Shown: positions 30,201 through 57,104, counted from the stretch's first letter. The stretch: DNA of 64,000 nt from Glandiceps talaboti (GCF_964340395.1 NC_135568.1:10376276-10440275), one strand, 5' to 3'. Notes: generated by a model not told the origin, from the letters alone. Numbers and translations are program-made.

Positions 30201-33200
30201 AAATAAATAAGCCAGAATTTATAATATTGTGATTAAAATGCAAAATTATACAACAGTCTACAAGTTTATCGTCTACAGGATGCCCATAAATACATTTATA
30301 CAGATATAAAGCAATCGTACAGTTCACATATTTTAATTTGCCATCAATATACAGAAAAACCATGATTTTACATCATTTATGAAATTGCTGCAAAAATTAC
30401 CCTTAATATTGAAATAAAAATTGCCAACATATATTTTTTAATTGCTCAGGTGATGGGGAACACAATGATATATGTTGGCAAAAATTAACATGAATTTCAC
30501 ACGAAACCCAAAAATCTGCCATATGCCCCCGCACTATGCAGTGGAATTTACACAAAGACGAAAATAGGAAATCCCCTCACAAAAATCACGCCACTTTTAA
30601 TATTAGCTGACACTATTCTTTAGTCAATCACATGTACATCGCTGACATCATGTTTGTCCAGAGTCGTAATCGCAAGTACAGTTCTGGCCCACTGTCTACA
30701 ATTCCAAAATATTAGATTTTGGTCCATAATTCCGAAATACGATATTTTGGTATCCTTTCGCTTTAGTGATTTAGGAAAAACACAATACCAGCTTTTCAAA
30801 TCATTACTTTATTATTAGGGAAAAGGAATTTAAAATAAGAATTATATGCAAAGGTCAACAATATACAAAGAAGAAATATCTGTAAACAAATACGGCCAAT
30901 CCCAAGCCCCTGTGATTGTACCGGAATGAGCTCTCAGAATAGCTCAACAGACATATATTTATGGTACGCCAGTTATCTCTCCGAACAAGAAGGTAACTTT
31001 ACTTCCTTCTCTCACTCTACTGGCCTGTATTGCAGTCGTGCTTGCTGTGTTCTTTTCTGCACTTTCACTCGCTACGCTCGTGAAATTTAAGCACTGCCAC
31101 AGAAAACACTACAACCAAACACCCATGTATGCCACACTTACACTCACGCGTATGTCATGATACGAAATATGACAGAACTCGGGATCCTAGGATTAAAAAT
31201 ATTTGGACTGGATTTCGACGGAGGTAATAGTTATAATTAGCTGCTATTATATTTATTATATAACTTTTTCCCATTCTATGCTCAATGCGCTTTGCAATAA
31301 TTGCCCCTTGTACGGACCTACAGGAGCTCAACAGCCTATAGTTCCTGTAACCACGCGGGAGTTGAACTTTTTGAAGGTCAACTAGTTGAGGTTATTTCTA
31401 AATTACCTGATGTTGATGTTATAGTAACAGGTGATTTCAACGCACGCACTGGTTGTGAATCTGATTATATCATTGACGACGATCCAAGTATGTAATTGAT
31501 GACAATTGTGATTATGATGCAGATAGCTTTTGTGTTAGAAGGGCCTCAAAGGACAAAATTGTAAATACCTTTGTTCGCACCTTGCTGTCATTATGTGCTA
31601 CTTTTAATTTGCATATTGTGAATGGGAGGTCTGGGTCAGATGTAAATAACAGAGACTTCACTTGTATATCAAATAACAGTGCAAGTGGAGTTGACTATGT
31701 TTTGGTGTCAACTTCTGAAGTTTATTTTGTTTACTGTGAGTAAAACGTATGAAACAACAAAGCCACACATTGATGAGACTAAGTATATATGGAAAAATGA
31801 TCAAAGTGAGCGTTTTGTTAGTTTCCTCCACTCTGAACCAGTACTTAGTCGCTTAAATACTATAGTGAGAAATGTAAATTTTGATGTAAACGATTTTATT
31901 GTTGTCTGGCAAGATATTTTTGATTGTGTTGCTTCAAAATATGGTCTTAACAGAAAAATATTGGTAAATCCAAAATGCAGAGTACAACCAGGGTGGTTTG
32001 ACTCAGAATGTAAATGTTTGAAATTGGAGAAGTATAGATGCCTTAGACAATTCAGACGGGACGGTCAGACACGGACTCTTGATCGTTACAATCAGCTAAA
32101 GGGGGATTTTAAGTACAAGTGTCGTGATAAAAAGCGGAAGTTTATGGAAAATTATAGAAATGAATTGTCCATATGTATTGAAGATCCCAAACGTTTTTGG
32201 CACACTCTCCGCAGACTTACTATTTCTAAACCACATATACCTTGTATACAACCTGAGGTTTGGTACAATTATTTTAGTAGTCTCTACAAAGATCAAAGTG
32301 ATAATGTTCCTTTCCATATGTCAGAGGAATCTATTTCAGTCAGCTGTTGATGATGTTATACCAGCAGCAGTCAAGGATTTAGATTATGATGTACTTAATT
32401 GCCCAATAACAGATGAAGAAATACTTGCTAGTATCTCAAGTCTTAAAAATGGGAAGTCAGCTGGCCCAGACAACATCTTGGGAGAATTCTTTAAATCATC
32501 ACCACAAGTTTTACTTCCATATCTGAAAGCTTTATTCAATAGAATTATGGATACGGGTATTTTTCCAACAGAGTGGGCAAGAGCGGTAATTGTTCCAATT
32601 CATAAAAAGGGTGCCACCAATGTACCGGACAATTACAGAGGAATCTCATTGTTAAGTATCTTCAGTAAAATCTTCACAGGTATCCTCAACTGTAGACTTA
32701 CATTTTGGGCAGATGCTTTCACAAAGATTGACGAAGCCCAGGCTGGTTTTAGGAGAGGTTACTCAACAGTTGACAACATTTTCATCTTACAGTCCATAAT
32801 CCAAAAATACTTGACACTGAATAGGGGAAAATTTTAGTGCGTTTTTGTTGACTTTTCGAAAGCATTTGACACTGTGGAACGACAACGGCTTAGGTATATT
32901 CCTTCCTGAGTGGCGTCAAGGGAAAAATGTTCCGTAGACTTCATAGTATGTACTGTGGTGTCAAATCTTGTGTGAGAACAGACAAGGGAAAAACCGAGTA
33001 TTTCGAGTGTCCGATTGGAGTGAGACAAGGTTGCATGCTTAGCCCTTTCCTCTTTTCATTTTTCATCAACGAGCTAGTAAGGGAAGTGCAACGTACTGGC
33101 CAAAGGGGGTTCAACTTGCACCTGACCTAATAGAAATGTTATGCTTGTTATTTGCTGACGTCATTGTTATGTTTTCTGACAGTATCTTTGGTCTTCAGAA

Positions 33201-34837
33201 TTTATTACACACTTTGAGTAACTATTGTGAAAGGTGGAACATGAAAGTAAATCTGTCAAAGACGAAAGTAATGGTTTTTAAAAACGGCGGATGTAAATCG
33301 AAAAAAGAAAAATGGTTTTTCAGAGGGCAGAGACTTGATGTTGTATCGTATTACAAGTATTTAGGGGTTCTTTTCTCCTGTCGTTTGAAGTGGTCTTATG
33401 CGACAAAAATACTTTCACAACAAGGTAGAAAATCCTTTATGTACATGTGGCGTAAGTGCGGAAAAATAGGAACATTGTCATGTAAAACATTCTTTACATT
33501 TTTGACACTTTCATTGTACCAATTTTAACATATGGTTCTGAAATCTGGGTTTTCCAGAGTTATGTATTATTGGAAAGGGTGCAGCTGTTGGCATGTATAA
33601 TGTTTCTTGGCGTATCAAAAAGTGCCCCGAACTGCGTACTGGGGGGGGGGTGGAAGATACCCTATTTATTTGTTAACAGCAAAAAGATGTATCAAATACT
33701 GGGCGAAACTTTTAAACATGCTAAGTCAAAGATATCCCAGGAAATGTTACGACATGCTCCTTCAGATAGAGAATTCTGGTGTACGTACTAGGGGTACTTG
33801 GGTCAGAGAAATTAAAAGTTTACTAGAAATCTGTAACCTGGAAGATGTTTGGAATGCGCAACATGTTGAAAACGTTGATTTATTTGTAAATACTTTTGTA
33901 AGTAGATTTAAAATATTTTTATTTTCGAAATGGCAGAGTGATGTATCAACTTTTGATAAACTTTTACATTACAGAAACTTTAAATTGTCATTACACCGTG
34001 AAAATTACTTGTCTGAAATCAAGTTTGGCCAACATCGCATGATGGTTGCACGCTTTAGGTGTTCAGCACATTGGCTACAAATTGAATTGGGGAGGAGAAA
34101 TAATGTAGACCGTGATGACAGAATATGTACTCTCTGTGACCTTCATGTGGTCGAGGACGAATTTCATTTCCTACTTAAATGTGCATTTTTCAATCAATAC
34201 CGGAATAAGTACATACCACGTTACTTTTATTCTCCTCCTTCCTATACAAAATTCATTGAAATCATGCGTTCTGAAGACAGTGATACAATCCAAAAACTTG
34301 CTGTTTTTCTTTATCATGCACTATCTTTGAGAAAAGAAGCAAACAATATTTGCTGCGATTGTGACGTTTTGTCTGACTATGTACTAATTTTCTTTGTATT
34401 TTGGGCCGATGGCCATTAAGTACACTAAAGTGACCAGATATATATTAAAGTGTTCACATTGCAACCTCTAGCAAAACAGGTTCTTCATCACACAGTTGAA
34501 TTTACTGGAGCACGGTCGCTTTTCAAATCTTGCCCAAAGGTATACGTCCATAGTCGTAACGATACAGTATAGCAACTAGACTAGTATCACACTCAGCCTC
34601 AGATTCAGTCACTATGACAGCAAAATTAAATAGTGAAACAAGCTATATGCATATTAATGGCAGCGACGAGGCGTGAACTATATAACCATTTAACCATTAT
34701 TACTCTACCTTCGGGAGGGAATCGACAATTTTTTTAAAGCAATGCTTAAAAATCCACCTACCTGCAGCACAACATGTTGACAGCAGTAGTAGTGAGAACG
34801 TAGCTGTAAATTGAATTAGTACTGCTGGTTGCCACAT
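259..34837 (-). CDS. Modular Thr-rich / Ser-Gly secreted or surface protein (mucin-proteoglycan-like), 3' end outside window
   Basis: I do not recognise a named family. The model is a signal-peptide exon at 34762-34837, then T exons of 126 bp (42 residues), read right to left from these plus-strand starts: 28970, 27923, 27186, 26137, 25324, 24578, 23841, 22792, 21978, 21243, 20421, 19686, 18872, 18136, 17321, 16276, 15463, 14652, 13602, 12788, 12053, 11243, 10196, 9459, 8407, 7592, 6782, 6037, 5220, 4410, 3674, 2859, 2124, 1309, 259. S micro-exons of 69 bp lie between some of them. Every T exon has an acceptor ending TAG or CAG and a donor of GTAAAT, GTAAAA or GTGAAT type, begins with AA and ends with G, so each junction rebuilds a Glu codon (G|AA). 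I saw no in-frame stop in the T copies I translated. The product would be a long, heavily O-glycosylated, Thr-rich chain carrying GAG-type Ser-Gly sites. Joining the signal exon to the array is inference; the phases agree. Confidence 0.8.
777..845 (-). CDS. S micro-exon, class A: acidic Ser-Gly (GAG attachment-like), 23 residues
   Basis: The acceptor is TTTGATTTTCAG at 846 and above; the donor is GAGG followed by GTTTGT, where the terminal G is the phase-1 base. The frame begins with AA (completing Glu), then FQVYEEESGSGSGFGAEDIF and TE. Three Ser-Gly dipeptides beside a cluster of Glu/Asp is the classic context for xylosylation and chondroitin or heparan sulfate chains. Its end (GAEDIFTE) resembles the TTDIFTTE start of the T exon, and both share the 11-base string gacattttcac, hinting at a common origin. 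The other class A copies are at 8927, 10711, 14117, 16789, 23307, 26652 and 28438. Confidence 0.8.
1592..1639 (-). other. Class B S-like micro-exon with shifted acceptor (representative)
   Basis: In all 16 class B monomers the original acceptor TTTTCAG reads TTTTCTG, and the old frame hits an in-frame TAA (VYE then stop). Downstream of that TAA the sequence AATAAG can serve as an AG acceptor. From there to the unchanged GTTTAC donor is 48 bp, again phase 1-1, encoding SGSGSDFGSGDIFTY with or without a Gly for Asp in different copies. Either this is a re-born shorter Ser-Gly exon or a decayed exon that is skipped. The pyrimidine tract lies unusually far from the new AG. Confidence 0.4.
2381..2403 (-). 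pseudogene. Class C truncated S micro-exon (representative)
   Basis: The acceptor and first codons survive (E, then FEEYEE), but a TAA follows at once, and the Ser-Gly core and donor are absent. The sequence joins directly to intron sequence that in class A lies about 314 bp further on. The same structure recurs in all 11 class C monomers, so these contribute only their T exon. Confidence 0.75.
8927..8995 (-). CDS. S micro-exon, class A, copy 2
   Basis: Same splice sites, length and phase as the copy at 777; one silent change in the FGA segment. Confidence 0.78.
10711..10779 (-). CDS. S micro-exon, class A, copy 3 (one Ser-Gly lost)
   Basis: Intact acceptor and donor. A G-to-T change converts the first Ser-Gly to Ser-Val (ESVSGSG), so two possible attachment serines remain. 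Confidence 0.75.
14117..14185 (-). pseudogene. S micro-exon, class A, copy 4: splicing would create a stop
   Basis: Reading frame and acceptor are intact, but the last exon base is T instead of G (GAGT before GTTTGT). Spliced to the next exon, which begins with AA, the junction codon becomes TAA. Inclusion would truncate the protein, so this copy is either skipped or acts as an off-switch exon. Confidence 0.7.
16789..16857 (-). CDS. S micro-exon, class A, copy 5
   Basis: Matches the copy at 777 in splice sites, phase and encoded residues. Confidence 0.78.
23307..23375 (-). CDS. S micro-exon, class A, copy 6 (Phe to Val)
   Basis: As the copy at 777, except the first full codon is GTT (Val) instead of TTT (Phe). 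The same change occurs at 26652, consistent with a shared duplicated block. Confidence 0.78.
26652..26720 (-). CDS. S micro-exon, class A, copy 7 (Phe to Val)
   Basis: Nearly identical to the copy at 23307, within a monomer block duplicated at an offset of 3,345 bp. Confidence 0.78.
28438..28506 (-). CDS. S micro-exon, class A, copy 8
   Basis: Intact splice sites and frame; only silent differences seen (for example ACC for the last Thr). Confidence 0.78.
28970..29095 (-). CDS. Representative T exon (most 5' complete copy), 42 residues, Thr-rich
   Basis: The acceptor is the C/T-rich run ending CTATAG at 29096-29101; the donor is ACAG followed by GTAAAA. The frame starts with AA, completing Glu, and reads PTTTDIFTTEMMSTEVPTTE, then a Thr/Ser-rich tail ending SQTT, then a lone G. 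About half the residues are Thr or Ser, with several Pro and Glu and no Cys, as in mucin PTS domains. Copies differ at only a few positions: PT or PA, MM or MV, EG or ED, EF or EL. Reading through the donor gives GKFADDG and then an early stop in copies with GTAAAT, but a different frame in copies with GTAAAAT. This supports that sequence being intron. Confidence 0.85.
29784..29878 (-). pseudogene. Truncated 36th T exon at the right end of the array
   Basis: The 3' 95 bp of a T exon is present with its normal donor. The sequence departs from all other copies after the codons for MST (near 29878), so the start of the exon and its acceptor are missing. Inside the remnant, an ACAG immediately before AA GTA CCA could act as an acceptor in the correct phase, but the upstream pyrimidine tract is weak. 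Most likely a dead exon marking the array boundary. Confidence 0.75.
29879..31244. other. Non-array intron/intergenic stretch, no gene recognised
   Basis: AT-rich unique-looking DNA between the array and the split SINE. Short ORFs here have no signal, domain or splice support. A stretch of about 33 bp near 30882-30917 (TGTAAACAAATACGGCC, then a CCAAGCCCCT core) recurs at about 37154-37190 in the same orientation, so at least part is a dispersed repeat. Confidence 0.6.
31245..31366 (-). mobile_element. SINE-like element, left fragment interrupted by the LINE
   Basis: Resembles the element at 57105-57480: a run like CTTTTTCCCATT, then CTCAATGCGCTTTGCAAT, then CCCCTTGTACGGA. The homology stops at agttgaa (31360-31366), where the LINE starts. 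The rest of the element resumes at 34494 after a second agttgaa. Confidence 0.65.
31367..34493 (+). mobile_element. Degenerate non-LTR retrotransposon (LINE), 5'-truncated ORF2-type
   Basis: Plus-strand coding remnants in shifting frames. First, the end of an APE-type endonuclease with GDFNARTG (about 31430-31453) and the SGVDYVLVS region. Next a linker, then a reverse transcriptase with NGKSAGPDNI, PIHKKG, NYRGISLL, AQAGFRRGYST, VDFSKAFDTV (about 32840-32870) and GVRQGCMLSPFLFSFFIN. A C-terminal region with a Cys/His cluster (CTLC, later HFLLKC, about 34128-34190) ends at TGA near 34419. At least five frame breaks are needed to connect the parts. The active-site box reads FADV (33151-33162) where FADD is required, so this copy is dead. 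It lies opposite to the array gene, inside its presumed first intron. Confidence 0.93.
34494..34700 (-). mobile_element. SINE-like element, right fragment
   Basis: Starts with agttgaa, then GGAGCACGG and TTCAAATCTTGCCCAAAGG, matching GAGGCACAG and TTCAAATCATGCCCAAGG of the copy at 57.3 kb. A degenerate tRNA-like tail follows after a 109-bp insertion (34539-34647). Flanking agttgaa on both sides of the LINE looks like a 7-bp target duplication. Confidence 0.6.
34539..34647 (+). repeat. 109-bp direct repeat, copy 1 (inside the SINE remnant)
   Basis: Begins ggtatacgtccatagtcg and ends caagctata. A second copy at 35291-35399 shows one mismatch seen (agtat/agtgt). Absent from the SINE-like copy at 57.3 kb, so it is an insertion relative to it. 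Confidence 0.85.
34762..34837 (-). CDS. Candidate first coding exon with signal peptide for the array gene
   Basis: On the minus strand an ATG at 34837 opens 25 codons: MWQP, then a hydrophobic stretch, then SLLLLSTCCAA, which is a good secretory signal with small residues near the likely cleavage site. An in-frame TGA lies upstream, so this ATG is the natural start. The exon ends GCTGCAG followed by a GTAGGT donor, leaving one base (G) of the next codon. This is exactly the phase every T and S exon needs (G|AA gives Glu). The nearest complete downstream T exon is at 28970-29095, which gives a first intron of about 5.7 kb containing the dead LINE. No TATA box was evident just upstream. No other signal-like exon was seen between the array and the next gene. 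Transcript evidence would settle the join. Confidence 0.65.
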
Positions 34838-34899
34838 TCTGATAAAGTCCAATATGGCATTTCATAGCCAGTCTGGTAGTTTACCTCCCAGTAGGTAGC

Positions 34900-36700
34900 T
34901 TTCACAAAAACTGGTCGGGGGTGGGGAGAGAGATTTTAAGGGTGTACTTGAAAAGGTTGGGGATATGACAGGTGGGTACTTGAAAAAATACTGTGATAAA
35001 TAGGGGGTACTTGAAAATATTATTACATTCGCAGCTGACAATGTAGTAGGGTTGATCTTAATACACTTCAAATCGGGGATCATTAATGACCTCTCACTGA
35101 GCAACCCTAAAAATGGTGACTGATAACAATACATATATACGCGTACGCATGCGTCAGGATGTTTATGCAGCACACAACGCGTGTAAAAGTTGTATCAAAA
35201 TCAGAATCAAATTCAGTTGCCAGTCCAATCTGAGGCTAGTCCTGACTAGTCCAGTCTGGATGACCAGACTGGTGTGGGTCGTAGCATGGAGGTATACGTC
35301 CATAGTCGTAACGATACAGTATAGCAACTAGACTAGTGTCACACTCAGCCTCAGATTCAGTCACTATGACAGCAAAATTAAATAGTGAAACAAGCTATAG
35401 TTTAATGGAGACCATGGGTAACGGTCTCACGTCACACCCAATTGCAAACTTCTGTAGACTGTTACAAATTAAGGGCTAAAATCTTTCTACAAGTCACATA
35501 TCCATTATTGGACCTAATCTAACCTCATGCAAATATATAAGCAACAAGTTTTTTAATATTTTTGTGGTGATACCCTAATCAGTATGTAATTGTTTTTTTA
35601 CATTAAGTATGGTATATCAGTGTTGATCAAATGTCATATTTGGCAATGAGAAACGTTAATATTATTTTCCAGTTTACTTCATTCCCTGAGTATGCTTTTG
35701 ATTTAGGTTGTATTTTCAGTTGAGCTTGGTATTTTCCCACAAAAACCATCAATACTCAGTAATGGTAACGAGAAATTAACACAGTAGCTTATTTGTCCCA
35801 TATAATGGATAGCAGTGAGGCTTATACACATGTTGATTGTTCGAGACAATGTATCCATTATCACCTTTTTTCCGAATGCACATTTTTTCTTTCATCAGTA
35901 TTCAAAGTCCAATCTCAAATACAATCTTTGTCATAAATATTTAGCATTTTGGTGATTCAGACACACACAATTCGATTACTAAGTTTGATTATGGAAAGAC
36001 GAAAAATACAATATAACTGTTCAAAGGACAAATAATGACATTATGGTAATTCATATATGGATATGGCAATTTGAAATGACTATGTGTTTATTCAGTGTCT
36101 ACATACTATATTGCATTGAAGACAACGCTGTCAAGAGCTGAGCCATCATTTGTTAATTGTAAATAACCACTATACTCCATGGATTATATTTACAATATAC
36201 TGAATACGTGTAATATAAGATGTTAGAAATATTGAAGTGTTTCAATGAACTTGGTACACATCAAGTTGCAACTTTACTGTATAACATTAAGTGTTCGAAA
36301 TATGAGGCTATCTTTGTTCAATATTTTGTGTTTGCAATATTTGTTGTCATCAAATACAATTTGTTATTTAGCAAGGTTACTTTTCTAAGAATAAAGGAAA
36401 AATATTTTCGAAAAAATACGTTAGGAATGAAAATTGTCAAACCATTCTAGATTCTGGAAGCTTTAGAATCAATAGGATGGGTAATTTCACAACAATATTC
36501 AAAAGTACACTTTTTATTTTTTATCATTGCATGTTGGTACAAATGAGAGGATACTTGAAAAAAATTTAAACCTAGGATGGGGGTACTTGAAGAAAATTTG
36601 AGTGTGCGGAGGTGTATTTGAAAAAAAATATGGAGGTCAAAATGTAAAATCTCCCACCACCACCATCCCCACCCTTCACAAGTTGTTGTGAAAACAGCCT
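34900..36700. repeat. Region of GGGGGTACTTGAAAA-type repeats, possible decayed transposon
   Basis: Several copies of a motif like ggggtacttgaaaa occur at 34950-35025 and 36545-36635. A G-rich stretch followed by gagatttta (about 34912-34942) mirrors aaaatctccc and a C-rich stretch (about 36645-36675), which could be degenerate terminal inverted repeats. No coding potential recognised. Confidence 0.35.
35291..35399 (+). repeat. 109-bp direct repeat, copy 2
   Basis: Same orientation as copy 1, 752 bp away. The signal-peptide exon at 34762-34837 lies between the two copies. Confidence 0.85.
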
Positions 36701-36769
36701 TACATCGCCTGTGTGAATAAACACATAGTCATTTCAAATTGCCATATCCATATATGAATTACCATAATG
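36039..36769. mobile_element. Foldback/MITE-like element with 56-bp perfect inverted arms
   Basis: The left arm 36039-36094 (cattatggtaattcatatat and on, to ttca) is the exact reverse complement of the right arm 36714-36769. The 619-bp interior has no recognised coding region. No convincing target duplication was seen. Perfect arms suggest a recent element or gene conversion between arms. Confidence 0.8.
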
Positions 36770-37740
36770 GAAAATGCATACCGATACAAAAATGTTTGCC
36801 TCTTTGTGAATTTAACTCAAATACTAAAATACTAATTCCCTTTCATCTAGTACAATACATAGAGGAACTTTATATGTTCTGACAAGCATCAAATATATTG
36901 CATTGTTGTAAATGGTGCAACAATTAATTATAATATAATTTACAGTCGAATGGGAATTAGTTCTCTATAAGTCAAAGTTAGATTTAAACGATGCCAAAAA
37001 TAAAGATATTCGATTTGTTATACCATCACATATTGCCTGTACATAACACCACAGTTGCGTTGATACAGAATGTAAAAGAAGGCTGACAACGCCAATCTCT
37101 AACTCGTAAATAATTAATAAGGTAGTCATAGCAAGTAAACATTAAACAAAAAACAAAACATTTGTAAACAAATATGGCCCATTCCAAGCCCCTTTGCTTA
37201 CCCAGCAGGGTATTGTGATAGAAAGGGTCAAACACTAAATACAAATTAATGACAATTGCTCCGACATGTTTACCATAATCTACATTAAGGTTATTCGTTT
37301 CTATCCATTCATTACATATCAAATAGAAAAGACACATTGTTGAATATCTAAACAAATAAACAAAAGAAAGATAATACCAAAAGGAAACTGCCAAACATCA
37401 AATTTTGCCATTGTGTCTACTAAACTAGAAATATTTTTGGCGTTCCAGTCAAATATGTAGGATGTTACTTGACCGGCTTGCATAAAAGTACATTTATATA
37501 TCAAATTGAATATGTATTGAAATGTGTTTATCTTAGCGTTCTGTTTAGTAGTTTGATCCATAGTCCCAAACCCCAAATTGATAGTTTTATGCATTATACT
37601 TTGTGAAATATATCAAAATGTTTAATCATGTGATTTGTACAAACAAATAATGCGATGCTTCTCTACTGCTTGGTATTTTCGAAGTCATGATCCGTGATTT
37701 CAACTTACATCTTATAGTCTCAGAATGAGACAGACTCATA

Positions 37741-37985
<245 letters not shown>

Positions 37986-39036
37986 TGTCTGGCTGACTGA
38001 CTAGCTGCCATCTGACCTGTGTGTGTGTTGGTTCCTTAGCGGTTTTTATTTTACAAACGTCTTTGTAAGAACGGATTACAAGTTAGAGAAATCGAACAGA
38101 AATGTAAATAGGGAAAAGAGTTAAGAAAGGTGTCGTTTACAAAATTCACTGAAAATCTTTAAATGTGACATTATCTGGATTGAATACACTGCAAAAACGT
38201 ATTAAATAGAGAGGTCGCCAAAATATATGTGGTAGACTTGGTGTACCAGCGAGTGTCCGGTCGCTATAGCAACCTCCTTTATATACATCTTTCTTGTACC
38301 GTCTTGTACATAGAGATGTAGAGATGTCACAGGTTGTGTTCTGGGATATGAAACTGAAAAATAAATAAAATAAAGAGATAACTTCAGACCCATACGAAAA
38401 TAGGTGCAAGTCATCTGTAAAATCGTCAAGTTAAGGGGTAAATATTCATAGACGTTACACAATCGTCCTTATAATAAACAAAAACTGTCATCGTACTGTT
38501 TATGTTCTTACCACGTGATGAGGTTTAGATAATATTTTTTGGATTTTTTGTTGATAAAAGAAATTTATCATGACTTCCTACTTGAAGAATCAACGTCAGA
38601 CATCATACGCCAAGACGTTGTTTGTAACTCAATAATTAACAAAAAGATTAATAAATGTGTAAAATGTTTGTTACTGTACATACGACAACAAACGTTTCAC
38701 AAATGTTTAGCTTTTTACAGTGCATTGAGTAAAAAACACTGACTTAGTGAATATTGTTTCACATTGATTCTATAAGTAGGAAGCAATCATAATCTTGTTT
38801 TATAAGTCAATGAAAAATCCAAAATAAATATCCAATCCTTATCCATTTGGCCACTTTTTTAAAAATATTATGAATACGTGTCTAAGAATGTATTGTTATA
38901 AACCATTTACTGTAAACCATTACAGTCCATTTCCCTAGACTGAGTCAAAGCTATTAGATGAGCTATCACGATCAGTGAGCCTGATCACAAGGTTTCATGT
39001 TGAGATAGACACCATAAAGATAATACACAAACATCA
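37986..39036. other. Intergenic stretch downstream of the mucin gene
   Basis: No supported exon, RNA gene or repeat recognised. Short ORFs (for example 38146-38462 minus) lack splice context and domains. Confidence 0.5.
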
Positions 39037-39518
39037 TTACAACGAAAATCATAAACCCTGAAGGAAAACGACGCCTGGCTTTGCAAAATCTCACTAACAT
39101 TGCTACAGTTTGTTTGTGGCTAGACATCATATCTCTTTGATGTTATAAAATCTTCTCGTCTGGTTCGACAAAAATCTAATAATTAATATTTCCATATGTT
39201 ATCGTCTAGCACAACAAAAACTGAGTTACCATTGTTACATTTTAGTCAATTGACTGTCTCAAAAATATCAAAGAATTAGCCAGCCTTAGGTTTACCAGGG
39301 ACATATAAATTTGGTGATGATCTCCTATTAAAGATAATGGCCGCTCATGCTTAAGAAAGTGTAACAATATTGGCAAAGATGTTTGTCACGCCAGACGATT
39401 GACGAAACGCTGTTGGTAAGATTTTTGTCTTGTCAGACGATAAAATGTAGCAATGTCATTGAGATTTTTGTCGAGCCAGGCGACGTTTTGTTGAAGGGTT
39501 TATGATTTTCGTTGTAAC
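39037..39518. mobile_element. MITE-like hairpin abutting the mucin stop codon
   Basis: The left arm (39037-39106, ttacaacgaaaatcataaac and on) is the imperfect reverse complement of the right arm (39447-39518), both containing GCCTGGCT next to TCGAC- or TTGCA-like sequence. The interior repeats more CGTCTGG / CCAGACG motifs. It begins 13 bp beyond the mucin stop codon, so it probably forms much of the 3' UTR. Confidence 0.7.
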
Positions 39519-39531
39519 ACAACTCAGACCA

Positions 39532-56318
<16,787 letters not shown>

Positions 56319-56811
56319 TCTGTTAGTTTGGGAGCTGCATATCTACATGTAAACTTGAAATGTTTAAAAGTATGTGTGCTACATAACAACCTGTATCGTT
56401 ATGGAAATTATGACGGGTGCATGTTTCATCTGTCATCACGGGTTTATTGTTCATACATGCCACCTGACCTCAGCAAAAACTTAATGACAGTTAACTTCAT
56501 GACCCACCCAACGTATTTTGAGACGTGGGTATAGATAACTAATTTTATTTAAGGAAGTTCTTTCTAAACCATTGGCCAACATATATTGTGTACATTTGAC
56601 ATAAACCCGAAGTAATAACGCTGATAAATTATTGCGGTGGTGGTATTTAAACTTTGGACAAGGACCGCATAGTCCAAGAACTTCAAGACGCACGCATCGC
56701 AAGAAACGGCGACTTCATTCACTTTTATGTGAAGCCTTCAAAGTACAAAACAGTTATCTTTGGAGAGAGAGGGGGGGGGGGTCAACAACAAAAAAGAAAT
56801 ATATATTATCA

Positions 56812-56906
<95 letters not shown>

Positions 56907-57104
56907 ATATATATATATATATATATATATATTCATTTTTCTACCCCTGATGAGTGAAGAATACACTATCAACACCCAGTTAATTATATATATATACCGG
57001 TACATAACAGTTGATAAGCTAATATCAGAAGCAATTCACGTCTTCTCCGAATTCAACAATTTTACAATGGTATTAATATGAACATGATTTATATTTGTGT
57101 ATCA
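56319..57104. other. Divergent intergenic region, mucin to SEC61B
   Basis: Contains an (AT)n microsatellite at about 56815-56932 with a preceding G-run. Promoter elements of the mucin gene should lie just right of 56318; I see no clear TATA box or factor site. Confidence 0.6.
56815..56932. repeat. (AT)n microsatellite
   Basis: About 118 bp of (AT)n with one interruption (GTA). Confidence 0.97.

Noticed and set aside
37026-37594. Overlapping minus-strand ORFs of 122 and 91 codons
   Set aside because: No domain, signal, splice or codon support; composition is that of AT-rich intergenic DNA.
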